Below are positions 7,369 to 15,204 of a stretch of 16,468 nt of DNA, piece after piece; position 1 is the stretch's first letter, and each line of letters begins with the position of its first letter. Position numbers and translations under genes: made by a program. The notes beneath the pieces were generated by a model. It was not told where the DNA came from, did no database searches, and was given only the letters and a program-made list of their open reading frames with translations. Source of the DNA: Promethearchaeota archaeon (GTDB lineage Archaea > Asgardarchaeota > Lokiarchaeia > Sigyniarchaeales > Promethearchaeaceae); contig WJKO01000551.1 of the NCBI GenBank assembly GCA_014729055.1, positions 1 through 16,468 of the forward strand, read 5' to 3'.

Positions 7369-8220
7369 TTATAGAGTTGCTATCAATCTTTCTCTGTTTA
7401 TTGCTTTTTCTCCTACGATTGTCATGATATATACAAGTAATCCAATTATAGCACTAATTCCTAGTATCATTAGTGCATTATTTAATAGTGCAGGTTGTAC
7501 CATCCCGAAAACCATAAAACCAATCAATGGTAGTATTAAAAAACCCATTACTGTTTGTGCTGATTTTACGTCTTTACTACGAACCGAAATAATTACACCG
7601 ATCTGTACATTAAATATTGATAGAAAGGTGCTTAAGATAAAAGCCATAAACCAGAACGAAAGATCACCGAATATAAACAGCGGTTCACCCTCAGGAATAA
7701 TCTCGCCGGCAATTATATTCACCTCCACACCCATAATAAAGAAAGAAACGATGGAGAAGAAAATTGATGGAATAACGGACATTAAAATTTTGCCCAAAAA
7801 GAGTTCTCTGTGCGTTATTGGTAAAACGAGTAAACTCTCAACGGTTTTTCTTTCTTTCTCCCCAGCGAATGAATCTGCTGCTAACATCATCGATAATGTT
7901 CCTGGTATTAATAGAAACATAGGTTTTAGCGTAAATCCAATAATATATTCGGTCATAGCTTCATAAGGTGATAAGCCCGTTTCTGCGACTAATGCCTCAG
8001 GATCCATGACGGCCATAACTCCAGTAATAATTGGCATCATTACTGCCATTAAAACGGGTAATATAATCATCGTTATAAAGATCTCCTTATTTTCTTTTAC
8101 TTGTCTTAGATTATTTATCATAATCCTTTTAACGTTTTTCCAATCAAAAGGTTCACTAATTCTTCGCTTACGCGCCATGTTATTCCCATCTAATGGTTTT
8201 TCAGCCGTCTTTAAACTCAT
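7369..8220 (-). CDS. ABC-2 type transporter permease
   Basis: This 283-residue membrane protein has about six hydrophobic segments. One sits near residues 46-70; the next group follows the amphipathic block D-S-F-A-G-E-K-E-R-K-T-V-E-S-L-L, a hallmark of ABC-2 permeases of the NatB/export type, and L-V-L-P-I-T-H-R-E-L-F-L-G-K extends it. It pairs with the ATPase ending at 8224, 3 nt upstream, and has a strong SD AAGGAGGT (8231-8238, minus) 10 nt before its ATG, located inside the ATPase gene's end. An ATG at residue 15 is a possible later start. The two proteins would form a 2+2 exporter; the cargo (drug, lipid, sodium or peptide) is unknown. It is convergent with the tail-anchored coiled-coil gene. 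Confidence 0.88.
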   Translation of the reverse strand: MSLKTAEKPLDGNNMARKRRISEPFDWKNVKRIMINNLRQVKENKEIFITMIILPVLMAVMMPIITGVMAVMDPEALVAETGLSPYEAMTEYIIGFTLKPMFLLIPGTLSMMLAADSFAGEKERKTVESLLVLPITHRELFLGKILMSVIPSIFFSIVSFFIMGVEVNIIAGEIIPEGEPLFIFGDLSFWFMAFILSTFLSIFNVQIGVIISVRSKDVKSAQTVMGFLILPLIGFMVFGMVQPALLNNALMILGISAIIGLLVYIMTIVGEKAINRERLIATL

Positions 8221-8223
8221 TAA

Positions 8224-9222
8224 TTATTCTACCTCCTTATTTTGAGAGATAATTAAATCCTCGTTTGTCTCTTTCATTAAGGTTAGATATATTTCTTCTA
8301 ATGAATGGCTCTGTGGTCTGACTTCCATTATCGGTATATTGTTATTTACGAGTAACTTAACAATTTCTGGTGTATAACATTCTAGATTAGAAAGGTGAAG
8401 ATATAAGTTCGCTTCAAGAGACTCATCAACTCGAACATTTTTGATGTAATCCAAATCTGATATTGCTGCCAGTAAATCCCTTGGTATTGGGGATTTGGTC
8501 TTTATTAACAATTCTTGAGAACCAAATATATCTTTATTCAATTCTGAAGCGCTGCCCATTCTTAATATTTTACCTTTATTGAGGATTGCTACCCGATCAC
8601 ATACCTTTTGAACTTCTTCTAGATTATGGCTATTGATAAAAATAATTTTATCCTTAGATTTCAGAGTTCTAATGATGTTACGGACATTGACTGCTGCCTC
8701 TGGGTCAAGCGCAGCTGTAGGCTCATCTAAAAATACAATCTTTGGTTCATGAATCAAGACACGTGCAAGGGCAGCCCTTTGTTTCAAGCCTTTTGAAAGC
8801 TTTCCAACTTTCATATTTTTACGATCTGTTAGTTTTATTTCTTCTAAAATGGCAGATATCCGGGCATCGAGATCGTCTATATCATAAAAACTACCAAAGA
8901 AATGCAAATTCTCATAGACGGTGAGGTTTTCGTAATTACCGTGATTTTCGGTTAAAAATCCAATATGTTTTCTTACTCGATCTCCCACCTTCTCAATATC
9001 TTGCCCAAAAATTGATGCATAACCCGAAGTGGGGGGCAATAATCCTGCGAGAACACGAATGGTAGTAGTCTTCCCTGCCCCATTTGGACCCAGGAATCCA
9101 AATATCTCACCCGCATTCAATTTAAAACTGATACCATCTACTGCACGAATCTCACGTTTATTTTTTTTATCTAAAAATACCTTGGTTAGGTTTTTCACAT
9201 CCACTAATGCCGTAATCTTCAC
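8224..9222 (-). CDS. ABC transporter ATP-binding protein
   Basis: This 332-residue ATPase has Walker A G-P-N-G-A-G-K-T at 45-52, signature L-S-K-G-L-K-Q-R at 142-149, Walker B I-V-F-L-D-E at 162-167 with catalytic Glu167, D-loop A-L-D-P, and switch His199 in S-H-N. The Q-loop position reads F-L-T-E-N, with Glu92 where Gln is usual; this is common in the CcmA/NatA-like export subfamily. The C-terminal ~115 residues form the accessory domain seen in that subfamily. The start is a GTG (9220-9222). A TATA-like TTTAAATTTTA about 25-35 nt upstream on the minus strand suggests a leaderless transcript. It powers the permease encoded directly downstream. Confidence 0.93.
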   Translation of the reverse strand: MKITALVDVKNLTKVFLDKKNKREIRAVDGISFKLNAGEIFGFLGPNGAGKTTTIRVLAGLLPPTSGYASIFGQDIEKVGDRVRKHIGFLTENHGNYENLTVYENLHFFGSFYDIDDLDARISAILEEIKLTDRKNMKVGKLSKGLKQRAALARVLIHEPKIVFLDEPTAALDPEAAVNVRNIIRTLKSKDKIIFINSHNLEEVQKVCDRVAILNKGKILRMGSASELNKDIFGSQELLIKTKSPIPRDLLAAISDLDYIKNVRVDESLEANLYLHLSNLECYTPEIVKLLVNNNIPIMEVRPQSHSLEEIYLTLMKETNEDLIISQNKEVE

Positions 9223-9245
9223 TCACTCTTTTTAAAATCTATGAT

Positions 9246-9256
9246 TAAAATTTAAA
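9246..9256 (-). promoter_or_regulatory. TATA-like element for the ABC exporter operon
   Basis: The sequence reads GTTTAAATTTTA on the minus strand, about 25-35 nt before the GTG start at 9222, the distance expected for a leaderless archaeal mRNA. It lies in the 113-bp divergent gap before the tautomerase gene. Confidence 0.35.
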
Positions 9257-9263
9257 CACACTA

Positions 9264-9332
9264 ATGAGAATAAGACTAACAATGGTTTTAATCCTTATGA
9301 TTATGATTTTAATTGTTGGATGCTTAATTTGA
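9264..9332 (+). other. 22-codon hydrophobic mini-ORF, in frame with the tautomerase
   Basis: ATG at 9264 opens a 22-residue peptide beginning M-R-I-R-L-T-M and continuing as a Leu/Ile/Met-rich stretch ending I-V-G-C-L-I, then TGA (9330-9332). It looks like a signal or lipoprotein leader with a V-G-C box. One ATT codon later the tautomerase ATG follows in the same frame. It could be a chance ORF, a leader peptide, or the relic of a fusion. Confidence 0.3.
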
Positions 9333-9335
9333 ATT

Positions 9336-9515
9336 ATGCCTCTTATAGAACTTACTTCATTCAACCTTTCAGATGACGTGAAGCGGAATCTGGTTAATGA
9401 ATTGGCTAAGACTGCAAGCGAGGTAACTGGCAAGCCTTTGGAATACTTCACTGTGGTTATTCGGGAAGTATCGGGCCCTGAAGCTTGGGGACACAGAGGA
9501 AAATGCCTCGGTTAA
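9336..9515 (+). CDS. 4-oxalocrotonate tautomerase-family protein (59 residues)
   Basis: This short gene, ATG 9336 to TAA 9515, encodes M-P-L-I-E-L-T-S-F-N-L then an Asp/Lys-rich amphipathic helix, ...G-K-P-L-E-Y-F-T-V-V-I-R-E-V, and ends W-G-H-R-G-K-C-L-G. Pro2, exposed after Met removal, is the catalytic base of the tautomerase superfamily. The beta-alpha-beta layout (strand 2-8, helix 12-30, strand 36-46) and 59-residue length match 4-OT subunits of about 62. The V-V-I-R-E and W-G-H-R-G-K end fits the usual V-x-I-x-E ... W-G-x-G-G-K. Such enzymes act as keto-enol tautomerases or promiscuous lyases, normally as oligomers. An in-frame TGA two codons upstream fixes the N-terminus. There is no SD; TTTTAATT (9306-9313) may be its TATA box. 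It is divergent from the ABC operon. Confidence 0.72.
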   Translation: MPLIELTSFNLSDDVKRNLVNELAKTASEVTGKPLEYFTVVIREVSGPEAWGHRGKCLG

Positions 9516-10100
9516 ATTTTGAAAATACAGACAATAGATTACAGCTGAAAAACTTTTTTAAAACTTCATACCATTTTTTTTCCTACTTTGAAATAGACCA
9601 ATATTTAATTTTTAGAACAGAGTTTATTTTTCTAGGTGTATTGAACAATAATATGTTCACGTTTATATGGATAAAATATATGTACGCCGATTTGATCCTT
9701 CCATCGGATTGATTTTAATTAAATTATAAAATCCTAAAGTCGCCGATTTTTATAGTTTTGAATGTTATTTCAACGATAAATAAAAAATCACCATATTATA
9801 ATATAGAATAGGGGTTAATCTTTACCTAATAAGTAAACCCAAAATAAGTTTCTTAAAACTATAATGTGGTTTTGAATTAATTTTTCAATATTATGCAAAT
9901 GTTATTAGCCGTTTTAAGAAGAACATATTGGTGCTAAATTTAAGAATTAGGACGATTGGGCTGATTCAATGTCTTTAATTTATTTTTGATTGTTCAATCG
10001 CACAAGAAAAAATATGTATGGTACTTAGAAAGTATATTAAGAGAAGTCTTTTTTATTTCTAAGTTTAATTATAATTAGAAGTGATTGAGTCGTACAAATT
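9516..10100 (+). other. 585-bp region without a convincing gene
   Basis: The region is AT-rich. A 75-residue frame at 9485-9712 overlaps the tautomerase gene and has no protein-like pattern. CGCCGATTT occurs twice (near 9686 and 9742), and the first copy forms a weak CCGAT/ATCGG stem. A TATA-like TTTAATTATAA at 10064-10074 may serve the gene at 10101. Confidence 0.4.
9574..9581 (+). terminator. T-run after the tautomerase gene
   Basis: Eight T residues lie about 60 nt after the stop codon, following a shorter T-run at 9554-9559. This is a plausible archaeal termination signal. Confidence 0.3.
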
Positions 10101-11303
10101 TTGAATTCAAAAGAACGTATTTTAAAATGTTTAGAGCATGAAGAACCAGATAAAGTACCATATTACGAACATCTGATTCAGCAACCGCAATTAGAAGCAA
10201 AAATCTTTAACAGATCGTATACGGGATTCCCTCTTACCAATGAAAAAGTCCAAAAAATTCTGCAGAGAGTTGGGAAAAATGAATTCATTGTAAATGCAAT
10301 AAATAAAATTACCGAGTTCGTTCTTAAAAAACCCGACATATTATCACCTATTTTGCGCTCCATAATCAAAGGATATTTACGATTTTACAAAGCCTTGAAA
10401 GTCGATTTTACAATATTCCCCGCAGGACCTTTTTCCTATTACAAATGGCTACCACCAAATAAAATACTTACGGAATTCGGCGTTAAATCCGAAATTAAGA
10501 TTATGCAGACGGGAATTTTAATGCTATATTATAATAGCGGCTTGTTTAAAGATAAAGAAACTTATTATGAACTTCGGGAAAAATGGAACTCTCCAAACCC
10601 GCTGGGTTTATTGTTCTGGAAAAACATGAAAAAAATACACAAGGATGAAGATATGGTAGTCGCTCCGGCAATGCATACGGGATTATTCGATTCTATGGTG
10701 CAAGGATTCGGAATTGAAAACTTCTCACGACTAATACACAAAGATCGACCATTTATCGAACAAGCGATACATGATCGAGAAATCTGGTATAGAACTTTAA
10801 TAAAAGAGTTGATAGATGAATTTGATATCGATTTTTTCTTCATTGGAGACGACTTGGCCTACGATTCTGGTCCGTTTATTTCTCCGAAATTGTTTAATTC
10901 CATATTTCTCCCTTCCTATAGACGGATTGCAAAATTATTACATAAGCATGACATTAAATTCTTCTTCCATAGCGATGGAGACATTTTGCCAATAGCCGAT
11001 GGATTAGTTGATATCGCCGACGCGATTCATCCATGGCAACATTCCGCGAATATTGATATTACGAATGTTAAAAAGAAATACGGAGATAGGACAACGATTA
11101 TAGGTAACGTCCCAATTCCCTTATTAGTACATGGAACACATGCTGAAATTAGAAGATACGTTAAAAATTTGCTGAAACGCTGTGCTCCTGGTGGAGGTTA
11201 TATATTAGCGTCAGGAAATTCAATAGTCTCGGAGATTCCCTGGCAAAATTATTTAACCATGCTTTCAACTTTTCACAAACATAGTTCCTATGATGAAACT
11301 TAA
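10101..11303 (+). CDS. Uroporphyrinogen decarboxylase (URO-D)-family protein
   Basis: This 400-residue protein begins S-K-E-R-I-L-K-C-L-E-H-E-E-P-D-K-V-P, the typical start of URO-D/corrinoid methyltransferase TIM barrels. It contains G-D-D-L-A-Y-D-S-G-P-F-I-S-P at 249-262, F-F-F-H-S-D-G at 287-293, G-N-V-P at 335-338 and G-G-Y-I-L-A-S-G-N at 365-373. A true haem enzyme is unlikely, since no tetrapyrrole genes are nearby. Methylcobamide:CoM methyltransferases (MtaA/MtbA) bind zinc with His-x-Cys and a later Cys; here those positions are His290, Asp292 and Asn373, so that zinc site is absent. A demethylase-type or other family branch is likely. The start is TTG at 10101, chosen because a TGA lies 15 nt upstream and the family motif begins two residues later. 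No corrinoid protein gene is adjacent. Confidence 0.82.
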   Translation: MNSKERILKCLEHEEPDKVPYYEHLIQQPQLEAKIFNRSYTGFPLTNEKVQKILQRVGKNEFIVNAINKITEFVLKKPDILSPILRSIIKGYLRFYKALKVDFTIFPAGPFSYYKWLPPNKILTEFGVKSEIKIMQTGILMLYYNSGLFKDKETYYELREKWNSPNPLGLLFWKNMKKIHKDEDMVVAPAMHTGLFDSMVQGFGIENFSRLIHKDRPFIEQAIHDREIWYRTLIKELIDEFDIDFFFIGDDLAYDSGPFISPKLFNSIFLPSYRRIAKLLHKHDIKFFFHSDGDILPIADGLVDIADAIHPWQHSANIDITNVKKKYGDRTTIIGNVPIPLLVHGTHAEIRRYVKNLLKRCAPGGGYILASGNSIVSEIPWQNYLTMLSTFHKHSSYDET

Positions 11304-11339
11304 GATGTTCATCTAAAGAACAACTGATAAAGAATCTGA

Positions 11340-13310
11340 TTAATCATCTGAATCAGATGTTTCAGAGTCAACGACCATTTCGCTTTTAGAAAGCTCCTCA
11401 CTTTCATCTTTTCGTAATCCATCTCTCTTATTCTTTTTTAAAGCAAATAAACTTAAGATAATTGAAAAGACTGCTATTGCGCCAATAATTATATCGAGTA
11501 TATCAAATAGTCTTGGATAACTTTTAGGATCAAGCGGATCCGTTCCAGACATGATTTCGACTCCATCGTCATATCCATCATTATCCGTATCTTTCTTAGT
11601 TGCATTTGTCCCTATGCTCACTTCAAATCCATCATTAAGATTATCCGAGTCAGAATCTTCATTGATTGGATTGGTTCCACCGTCAATTTCTTGAGAATCG
11701 TTCAACCCGTCGGAATCGGTATCACTTAGTAGCGGATCAGTAAAGTAGGTTTTCAGTTCTTCATAATCATTTATATTATCGTCATCGGAGTCAATGTCCA
11801 AAGGGCTCGTTCCGTATTGATAATACTCCATACCATCATTCAAATTATCACCATCAGTATCGTCTTCCAAAGGTTCCGTCCCGAGTATATACTTTTCATC
11901 CCCATCAGTTAGCCCATCGCCATCGCTATCTGCATCGTTGGGATCGGTGTATTCTGTATTTAGTTCTTCATAATCAGTTAATCCATCGGAATCAGTATCA
12001 ACTAGCGTGGGAGACGTTTTATGTGTCATAATTTCAGCATAATCACTTAAGCCATCTCCATCCGTATCAGAATCTGAAGCATTGGTCCCGTAATGAAGAT
12101 ATTCTTCGCCATCCGTTAGATCATCATCATCTGTGTCATTAATGTTCGGATTGGTTAATATTATCGTTATTTCATCACTATCTGTTAGTCCGTCGTCATC
12201 ACTATCTGGATCGTTAGGATCAGTTGAATGAATATTTAATTCAGCATAATCACTTAAGCCATCTCCATCCGTATCGATTTTTGCATCAATAATTTTAAGA
12301 CCATCTTGATTGTCTGCTATGTATATGTAGGGTTCTGATAAAAATATACCATTGGAAACAGCCATATCATCGATTTCTGCAATTTTATATGGATAACGAG
12401 GATTGTTGATATCGATAATTTCAAATCCACCACCACCATCTGCTATATACGCATAATCTCCTGAAACATAGACATCTCGTGAGTTTCCACCATCGTCAAA
12501 TTGTCCCACTTCCACGGGATTACTTGGATCACTAATATCTATTATTTCCAAGCCATCCGTAGTATCTGCGAGATAGGCATAGTCGCCCAACACATATACA
12601 CCATAGGCATATCCACCATCATTATATTCTCCTTTTTCAGACGGACTACTAGGAACAGTAATGTTAATGATTTCAAGTCCATCATCACCATCAGCTACAT
12701 ACGCATAATCTCCTGAAACATGCACATCTCGTGCCTCTCCACCATCGTCATATTGTCCTTTTTCAACGGGATTATATGGATCGGTAATGTTAATTATTTC
12801 TAATCCATTATTTCCATCTGCTACATACGCATAGTTACCCGAAACACATAGATCATGAGCATTTCCAAGATCAAAACAACTTCCAACTTCGGTCGGATTA
12901 GTTGGGTCGCTAATATCTATTATTTCCAACCCATTGTCATCATCAGCAACATAAGCATAATCTCCCAAAACATAGATTCCTTGTGCTGAACCACCATCGT
13001 AAAGTTCCCCTACTTCAGAAGGACTGCTCGGAATACTAATATTGATTATTTCAAGACCATCATCCTGATCTGCCATATAGGCATAATCTCCATAAACATA
13101 TACGTCTGAAGCAAATGCACCATCGGAGACTTCCCCAATCACCTCTGGTGAACATAACGCAGCATCTAAGGGTTTATTTTCATGGTCAAGTTCTTTATAT
13201 GGTAATTCATTTGTGCATGTACATAATGTAAATAATAGGATTGTGATAATAGGAACCGCCAATGTAATTTTTAAACAACCTATATTCTTCTTTCTTTTAT
13301 TAATTTTCAT
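11340..13310 (-). CDS. Membrane-anchored surface protein: seven LVIVD propeller repeats plus eleven calcium-binding (thrombospondin type 3-like) repeats
   Basis: This 656-residue protein starts with a basic segment and a hydrophobic signal (about 12-32). Residues 57-343 hold seven LVIVD repeats (G-D-Y-A-Y-V-A-D ... G-L-E-I-I-D-I-S-D-P) with landmarks exactly 42 residues apart (74, 116, 158, 200, 242, 284, 326), the right number for a closed seven-bladed beta-propeller. Residues 346-597 hold eleven Asp-rich D-x-D-x-D-G-L-x-D-x-x-E repeats; the first nine start every 23 residues (346 to 530), the last two after 22. These bind calcium in thrombospondin type 3-like domains and form a stiff stalk. 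A membrane helix (about 603-624), K-K-N-K-R and an acidic Ser/Asp/Glu tail follow. The propeller would sit outside the cell on a calcium-rigid stalk, for adhesion or ligand binding (inferred). SD GAGGAG precedes the ATG. It lies 74 bp after the ClC gene. Confidence 0.87.
   Translation of the reverse strand: MKINKRKKNIGCLKITLAVPIITILLFTLCTCTNELPYKELDHENKPLDAALCSPEVIGEVSDGAFASDVYVYGDYAYMADQDDGLEIINISIPSSPSEVGELYDGGSAQGIYVLGDYAYVADDDNGLEIIDISDPTNPTEVGSCFDLGNAHDLCVSGNYAYVADGNNGLEIINITDPYNPVEKGQYDDGGEARDVHVSGDYAYVADGDDGLEIINITVPSSPSEKGEYNDGGYAYGVYVLGDYAYLADTTDGLEIIDISDPSNPVEVGQFDDGGNSRDVYVSGDYAYIADGGGGFEIIDINNPRYPYKIAEIDDMAVSNGIFLSEPYIYIADNQDGLKIIDAKIDTDGDGLSDYAELNIHSTDPNDPDSDDDGLTDSDEITIILTNPNINDTDDDDLTDGEEYLHYGTNASDSDTDGDGLSDYAEIMTHKTSPTLVDTDSDGLTDYEELNTEYTDPNDADSDGDGLTDGDEKYILGTEPLEDDTDGDNLNDGMEYYQYGTSPLDIDSDDDNINDYEELKTYFTDPLLSDTDSDGLNDSQEIDGGTNPINEDSDSDNLNDGFEVSIGTNATKKDTDNDGYDDGVEIMSGTDPLDPKSYPRLFDILDIIIGAIAVFSIILSLFALKKNKRDGLRKDESEELSKSEMVVDSETSDSDD
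11520..12275 (-). repeat. 69-bp tandem repeat array encoding the calcium-binding stalk
   Basis: Eleven copies of the aspartate motif are encoded in near-perfect 69-bp steps. Variants include D-T-D-G-D-G-L, D-S-D-D-D-G-L, D-T-D-D-D-D-L and D-T-D-N-D-G-Y. Some units, such as the first and fourth, are nearly identical in protein, suggesting recent duplication. Confidence 0.85.
12282..13142 (-). repeat. 126-bp tandem repeat array encoding seven LVIVD propeller blades
   Basis: Seven units of 42 codons. Units 1-6 keep G-[DN]-Y-A-Y; the seventh is divergent (S-E-P-Y-I-Y) and closes the ring before the calcium stalk starts within a few residues. Confidence 0.85.
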
Positions 13311-13347
13311 ATTACGCTCTCCTCTAATTTGTATATAACTTTGCTAC

Positions 13348-13377
13348 TCATCTTAATATAAGTTCATCTTAATATAA
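13348..13377 (-). promoter_or_regulatory. Duplicated TATA-containing 14-mer upstream of the propeller gene
   Basis: On the minus strand, TTATATTAAGATGA occurs twice, perfectly, with a 16-bp pitch (13364-13377 and 13348-13361). Each copy contains a TATA-like core. The copy at 13348-13361 lies about 25 nt before the probable transcription start, leaving room for the GAGGAG SD. Confidence 0.5.
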
Positions 13378-13384
13378 TATACCC

Positions 13385-15142
13385 TTATTTCAACAGCTTT
13401 CTTAGATTTTTAAACATATCCGAAATATCTTCTACATCTATCAACCCAACAACCAAATCCGTGTCCCTTTTTTGCACTACGACCAATTTCTTTGTATTAT
13501 ATTCAACCATTTTATCTATTGCGTCTTGAATTTTTGCGAATTGGTTTATAATCGGAACATTTCTTCTAATCAGCTGTTCTATTGTCATTTGCCCCCATTT
13601 TTCTTCTGATATATTCATACAATCTTCAATATTAATTATTCCAAGCAGCTTTCCCATATCCATAACAGGTAGGTTTTTAAATCCATATTCTTGGGAAATC
13701 TCACAGAACTCCTTCACTGTGGACTCTTTGTGGATCTTTATATGTGGCTCTTTGATTAATTCACTGATAGACATATCTTGTAATATAAATAAAGTCCCAA
13801 CCTTCAGCTTTAAACCCCTTAATTCAAATTTAATCGTATAAATAGAACTCCTATTGAGAAATATCCAAGATATTAAAAAACTAAACCCACAAGCTAACAT
13901 GATCATAGGAATTAGCCAAAAGTCTTTTGTAAGCTCTGGAATCATAATACTCATATTAATGGGCGATTGAGCTGCGGCTGCAAACATTGATGCCATACCG
14001 ATGATCATATAGATTTTGTTATTAATGACAATACTTGGAAATAAATATTGGAGAATGTGACCAAATACACCACCAAACATACATCCAATGTACAAGCTCG
14101 GTCCAAAAACACCACCTGAATTGCCCGAACCTATTGTAAAAGCAGTTGATATCATTTTTAAAACACCTAAAATAATCATTAACCATGGAACAATGGTACC
14201 ATCCAGTGATTTCAGAATACCATCGTAACCCGTGCCTAATAAGCCCGCAGAAGGATAAAGCATTATAATCACACCTGCGATTCCAGCACCTAAGATTGGT
14301 TTTAAATAATTGTTTATTTTTCGATTATGGAATTGCTTAGCAATGATCTTGAATAAACTAACCCAGAAAAATCCTACTACGCCCATAATAATTCCAAAGA
14401 TTGCGATCAATATATACTGGGAGGAATGGAATAGCTCTGGTGCAAATTCAAATGCAAATAGTTGTTCTGTTCCTATGATATTGCTTGAGACCACTGCACC
14501 GACCACAGAAGCTAAGAATACAGGGATCGAACTAAAAACACCTATTCCATTAAATAATACTTCAAGTGAAAAAATTGCACCCCCTAACGGAGCATTAAAG
14601 GTTCCGGCAACGGCTGCAGCAACTCCAGATGCTATGAGTAGGCGAATTTGTTGAGGATTAAGTTTCAGAGTATTTCCAATAAATGAACCCACACTACCAC
14701 CCATTAATGCGACGGGTCCTTCTCGTCCTGCACTTGCTGTACTGACGGTGGTCGCCGAAGTGACTGCTTTAATAAAAGGAGTTTTTTTCTTTATTTTACC
14801 TCGTGCAAGCACTGAAGACTCTATCACCTCACCTATACCAGAGCCCTTTGACTCTTCGGATACCTTATTAGTAAGAAATCCAACAATAACGCCTCCTAAT
14901 ACCGCTAATATTATATATCCTAAATTATAGGGACCAATATTAATAGTCACAAGAGGTAAAAAGATATTTCGAAAGAATATCTCGAATAGATCTAACAAAT
15001 AATGGAATGCAACAGAAATTAAACTTCCAATCAATCCAACAACTATTGCAATTATATTCAAGAATACCCAACGTTTATGATTTTGGTCTGGAGCCAATAT
15101 ATGTTGCGATTCTTGGAATCTTTCATAACGCTTGACAACCAT
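13385..15142 (-). CDS. ClC-family chloride channel/transporter with C-terminal CBS domain pair
   Basis: This 585-residue protein has a full ClC membrane domain (about 25-430) and two CBS domains (about 456-510 and 520-580) that usually bind nucleotides and gate transport. Ion-path motifs are visible: G-S-G-I-G-E at 100-105 (usually G-S-G-I-P-E), G-R-E-G-P at 139-143 with gating Glu141, and G-G-V-F-G-P-S-L at 343-350. At the position of the internal proton glutamate of E. coli ClC-ec1 (Glu203) this protein has Val195 (F-S-L-E-V), as in animal ClC channels, so it may be a channel or an exchanger with altered proton coupling. It would pass chloride or another anion across the cytoplasmic membrane. 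The gene is upstream of the propeller gene in the same direction. A TATA-like AGTATAAG (15169-15176, minus) lies about 30 nt before the ATG, and there is no SD. Confidence 0.92.
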   Translation of the reverse strand: MVVKRYERFQESQHILAPDQNHKRWVFLNIIAIVVGLIGSLISVAFHYLLDLFEIFFRNIFLPLVTINIGPYNLGYIILAVLGGVIVGFLTNKVSEESKGSGIGEVIESSVLARGKIKKKTPFIKAVTSATTVSTASAGREGPVALMGGSVGSFIGNTLKLNPQQIRLLIASGVAAAVAGTFNAPLGGAIFSLEVLFNGIGVFSSIPVFLASVVGAVVSSNIIGTEQLFAFEFAPELFHSSQYILIAIFGIIMGVVGFFWVSLFKIIAKQFHNRKINNYLKPILGAGIAGVIIMLYPSAGLLGTGYDGILKSLDGTIVPWLMIILGVLKMISTAFTIGSGNSGGVFGPSLYIGCMFGGVFGHILQYLFPSIVINNKIYMIIGMASMFAAAAQSPINMSIMIPELTKDFWLIPMIMLACGFSFLISWIFLNRSSIYTIKFELRGLKLKVGTLFILQDMSISELIKEPHIKIHKESTVKEFCEISQEYGFKNLPVMDMGKLLGIINIEDCMNISEEKWGQMTIEQLIRRNVPIINQFAKIQDAIDKMVEYNTKKLVVVQKRDTDLVVGLIDVEDISDMFKNLRKLLK

Positions 15143-15204
15143 TATTTTTCAAATAAACAATTATTTCTCTTATACTTAGGCTTGATTTTTTATTAGATAG
15201 AGCT

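Noticed and set aside
9245..9451. Minus-strand 68-residue frame
   Set aside because: It is antisense to the tautomerase gene, whose plus-strand frame has clear family features.
9485..9712. Plus-strand 75-residue frame
   Set aside because: It overlaps the end of the tautomerase gene in another frame, is rich in Phe/Tyr/Ile from AT-rich DNA, and shows no domain pattern or SD.
11306..11322. Small hairpin TGTTC/GAACA between convergent genes as a terminator
   Set aside because: The stem is only 5 bp and no T-run follows on either strand.
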